From JAKFVC01 sp040386595 (GTDB taxonomy: Bacteria; Planctomycetota; Planctomycetia; Planctomycetales; Planctomycetaceae), in assembly GCA_040386595.1 (NCBI GenBank), contig JAZKFE010000091.1:1-64000 (forward strand): a stretch of DNA of 64,000 bases, in the 5' to 3' direction. The position numbers were made by a program, and so were the translations under genes. Positions 61,898-64,000 of this stretch are shown in pieces (within the stretch, counting starts at the first letter, position 1; every line of letters starts with the position of its first letter). The notes under the pieces were generated by a model. The model was not told the origin of the DNA. It did no database searches and saw only the letters and a list, made by a program, of their open reading frames with translations.

Positions 61898-62236
61898 GAA
61901 TTAGGGAACTCCAAAGGTTTGGTCCATGGCCTGCTGCGCGGATGACTGTTTCAGGAAGTTGGGATTCGATGAATGCAGTGAAGAACGCAGAGGTTGAAGT
62001 TGTCGATGAATCCGTCAGTAGCCACAGATGCGACTGAACTGGCCACACAATCTCAGACCGAGAACGCTGTTGCTGGCGATGTGGATCACCAAACCGGACC
62101 TCAATTCTGACCAGTCGCAGCAGTTTACCAAGAAGGTCGTTCCTGTACCAACTCGCAGTGACCACGGCGATTGAGGCGAATTTGCCTGTTGGCTACGTTT
62201 TCCCAGGATACCACCGGATTCCCAATCTGCGGGCTC
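61898..62236. other. Intergenic region, 339 bases
   Basis: This stretch lies between two minus-strand genes. A 98-codon frame crossing 61869-62165 lacks composition or motif support. No repeat or hairpin is recognised. Confidence 0.35.
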
Positions 62237-63736
62237 TTACGGCGGATCGAGTTGCTCGACGGTTCCTCGTCGGGTCAGGCCTAGGGCGCTGCGATAGCTC
62301 GATAAGACCACTTCGGGGCCCAGTTTCTTGAGCAGCTCTTTCCAGTCCGCGGCGATTGAATTCAAAGCTTCCGTAGGGGCTTTGCCTTGTTCCAGACAGG
62401 ATGTCAGGCCGCTGGTCAGTGCCGCACGAAATTCCGCATGTCCCACGACGGGCAGTTCGCTGACCTGCTGGCGGTCTCGCAAACTTTTGGCGGCTGCGGC
62501 GATGTATTTGCCGGCTTCCGCTGCTGCGAGATCCTTACCGGTCCATGCGGCTGCGTCGAGAGCTTGGCTTTCCCGGCAGAGAGACTTGGCACCGGGCGGG
62601 AAGGCTGCCCCTTCATAGAGCATGAGCGACGACAGCAGATTCAGCGCTGCCGCAGCCTGCTCGGGCTTGGTGCTGCTGGGGACTCCGGCGCACAACCCGG
62701 CGAATCCCGTGAAGGTCACAAAGTTTGCCGTTTGGTTCTCTCCCGCGACCCAGTCCTTTAACGATGTATCGTAAACTTTGGCCGCTCCGGGCAGTCGAGA
62801 AAAACCAATGGTAATGGCATCTGCCCGCTGGACCGTCGTGGCTGCGGCATCTGCATTGGGGACCGTGGCTGCCGGAGTAAACGCCTTGGAACCAGGGCCG
62901 ATTTCCAGGCCAATGGCGAGGGCTGCTTTCCCGGAAACGACCAGATTGCGGCAGGTGTCCGGAGCGTAGGTCAGGACTTCCGGGGCGAGTTTTTTCAGCG
63001 CGGCCTGAGTCACCTCCAACGCTTTGACGAATCCCGGAGAGGCGATGAATGGCTCGCCATCTTCCACGTTGAAGAAGATCGAATAATGCCCCGAGGATTT
63101 CACATACGGAACTGCGCGAGCCAGAAACATCGTGGCTCGGAACTCCGGCGACCAAGGTTCAACCGCGGTCAGACCGGGGGCCCATGTCGGTAATTGGTCG
63201 AGTAACGTCTGGTAGTCCTCCCAGGTTTCGGGGGGCTTGAGCCCCGCTTTTTCCAGGAGATCGGATCGGTAGTAACACACCAGTACGGGTGAGCTAATGG
63301 GGACCAGGGCTGGGCCGACATCAATCTGCGACTGTTTTTCTCGGAGGCCTCGAAAGACATCTTCCCAATCAAGTTGCGATTCCACGAGAGAATCTTGTGG
63401 GAAGGCCAGCAGTTGCCGGTCGGCGAGCAGCTCGCCACGCCGAGTCCAGGGGAAGAGGATGAGCTGCGGGGCGGCATCCGCTTTCAACAACGGCCCGGCG
63501 CCGTCAGTCATATCGACTTCGGCCAGTTCTGCCCGAGCACCTGTCCGGGCAGTCCATTCCTCGAGTTGTACGTCCCACAGATCTTTGAATCCCCAGCCTT
63601 TGGGGACGGCGACCCGAATGGTCTGTCCCTGGAAGGGCAGGGTGTTCTGAGATTTTTCAGTCGCGGGGCGCTGGCAACTGGCGAGGCTCAGCAGGCCACA
63701 TAACGCCAGAAACCCTAGGAGTGGACGAGTCCCCAT
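62237..63736 (-). CDS. ABC-type extracellular solute-binding lipoprotein
   Basis: The ATG at 63736 gives 499 residues with a lipoprotein signal (LLGFLALCGLLSLASCQRP, lipobox LASC). The chain has the extracellular binding-protein layout: FQGQTIRVAVPKGWGFKDLW at the start, SPVLVCYYRSDLLEKAGLKP in the hinge, and later PPETWEDYQTLLDQLP. The segment YRSDLLEKAGLKPPETW is typical of sugar/peptide-type family-1 binding proteins. No permease or ATPase is next to it in the window, so its partners lie elsewhere. It is on the minus strand, alone. Confidence 0.8.
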   Translation of the reverse strand: MGTRPLLGFLALCGLLSLASCQRPATEKSQNTLPFQGQTIRVAVPKGWGFKDLWDVQLEEWTARTGARAELAEVDMTDGAGPLLKADAAPQLILFPWTRRGELLADRQLLAFPQDSLVESQLDWEDVFRGLREKQSQIDVGPALVPISSPVLVCYYRSDLLEKAGLKPPETWEDYQTLLDQLPTWAPGLTAVEPWSPEFRATMFLARAVPYVKSSGHYSIFFNVEDGEPFIASPGFVKALEVTQAALKKLAPEVLTYAPDTCRNLVVSGKAALAIGLEIGPGSKAFTPAATVPNADAAATTVQRADAITIGFSRLPGAAKVYDTSLKDWVAGENQTANFVTFTGFAGLCAGVPSSTKPEQAAAALNLLSSLMLYEGAAFPPGAKSLCRESQALDAAAWTGKDLAAAEAGKYIAAAAKSLRDRQQVSELPVVGHAEFRAALTSGLTSCLEQGKAPTEALNSIAADWKELLKKLGPEVVLSSYRSALGLTRRGTVEQLDPP

Positions 63737-64000
63737 GCGGCGAATCGTTCCACGGTCAGTTTGGTCACTGCGGTCGCGAGAAAATAAGGTCACAGTTCGA
63801 TTTCCAGTCGGTAGCAGCACCAGAATCCCCCTCAGTACAGACTTAAGGGAATACGCCAGAATCGAGGTGGATGTGGGAATGGGCTCGAAGGCTGCAAATC
63901 ACGCCTCATCTCCAGATGTGTGGAGATGAGGCGTGCAAATTTTTCCTGACGGAGTTGGCGTTGGCCATTCTCCCTGAAAACTAGGCCAACGGTGAGCGAT
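63737..64000. other. Intergenic region upstream of binding-lipoprotein gene
   Basis: This contains a hairpin at 63901-63934 and nothing recognisable as a gene. The window ends before the next gene, so the promoter of the minus-strand binding-protein gene should be here. Confidence 0.4.
63901..63934 (+). terminator. 14-bp hairpin followed by T-run
   Basis: ACGCCTCATCTCCA pairs with TGGAGATGAGGCGT around a six-base loop; GCAAATTTTT follows on the plus strand. No plus-strand gene precedes it in the window, so it may mark a transcript beginning upstream of 63901, or act on the minus strand for a gene past the window edge. Confidence 0.5.

Noticed and set aside
1..64000. CRISPR arrays, tRNA or rRNA genes
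   Set aside because: No regularly spaced direct repeats and no cloverleaf or rRNA signature was recognised while reading both strands; a tRNA scan was not run.

Overview
The window looks like a planctomycete chromosome, probably from the order Planctomycetales. It encodes the lineage's hallmark secreted proteins: DUF1501 and DUF1549/DUF1553 proteins, a cytochrome-WD40 fusion, PQQ-type propellers and a many-EF-hand protein. It also carries MoxR/DUF58/VWA clusters, a Tat-exported toroid protein and an alternative GlmU-like nucleotidyltransferase. Base composition is moderately GC-rich. I see no rRNA, tRNA, CRISPR array, phage gene or transposase.

Region 1 (1-6.6 kb) holds a TPR-redoxin protein (-), an exported protein with ten EF-hand loops (+) and a membrane-anchored coiled-coil protein (+). 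Region 2 (7-11.6 kb) is a ferric-iron-type ABC importer (binding protein, permease, ATPase) followed by an NHL-repeat lipoprotein. That lipoprotein gene overlaps the next gene by GTGA. Region 3 (11.6-29.8 kb) is the largest block and entirely on the + strand: a two-VWA membrane protein, MoxR ATPase, DUF58 protein, BatA-type VWA protein, a secreted membrane-anchored protein, an ABC ATPase, and four consecutive paralogous ABC-2-type membrane proteins. Many junctions are overlaps of four to eight bases or gaps of a few bases, so this reads as one multi-component envelope system. Its substrate cannot be read from sequence.

Region 4 (29.8-43 kb) is a mosaic of single genes: a short flavoprotein, a GlmU-like protein, a Tat-exported toroid protein, a frameshifted archaemetzincin, a QueD-like 6-pyruvoyl-tetrahydropterin synthase family protein, a YiiX-like hydrolase, a phosphodiesterase-propeller fusion, an M24 peptidase, a dTDP-4-dehydrorhamnose reductase, citrate synthase and SlyX. 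Region 5 (43.3-50.3 kb) carries the DUF1501 and DUF1549/1553 pair and the cytochrome-WD40 protein. Region 6 (50.3-64 kb) has a small hypothetical protein, a BCP peroxiredoxin, a PQQ-propeller membrane protein, the chromate transporter ChrA, a second MoxR ATPase, a 1429-residue double-propeller protein, a small membrane protein and a second ABC-type binding lipoprotein.

Intergenic DNA is notable for six small inverted-repeat elements (77-156 bp, arms 11-27 bp) of several sequence classes, plus strong hairpins and palindromes. One arm sequence recurs at 9621-9645, where its last three bases form the start codon of the ABC importer ATPase. All assignments are by reading motifs; no database search was run.
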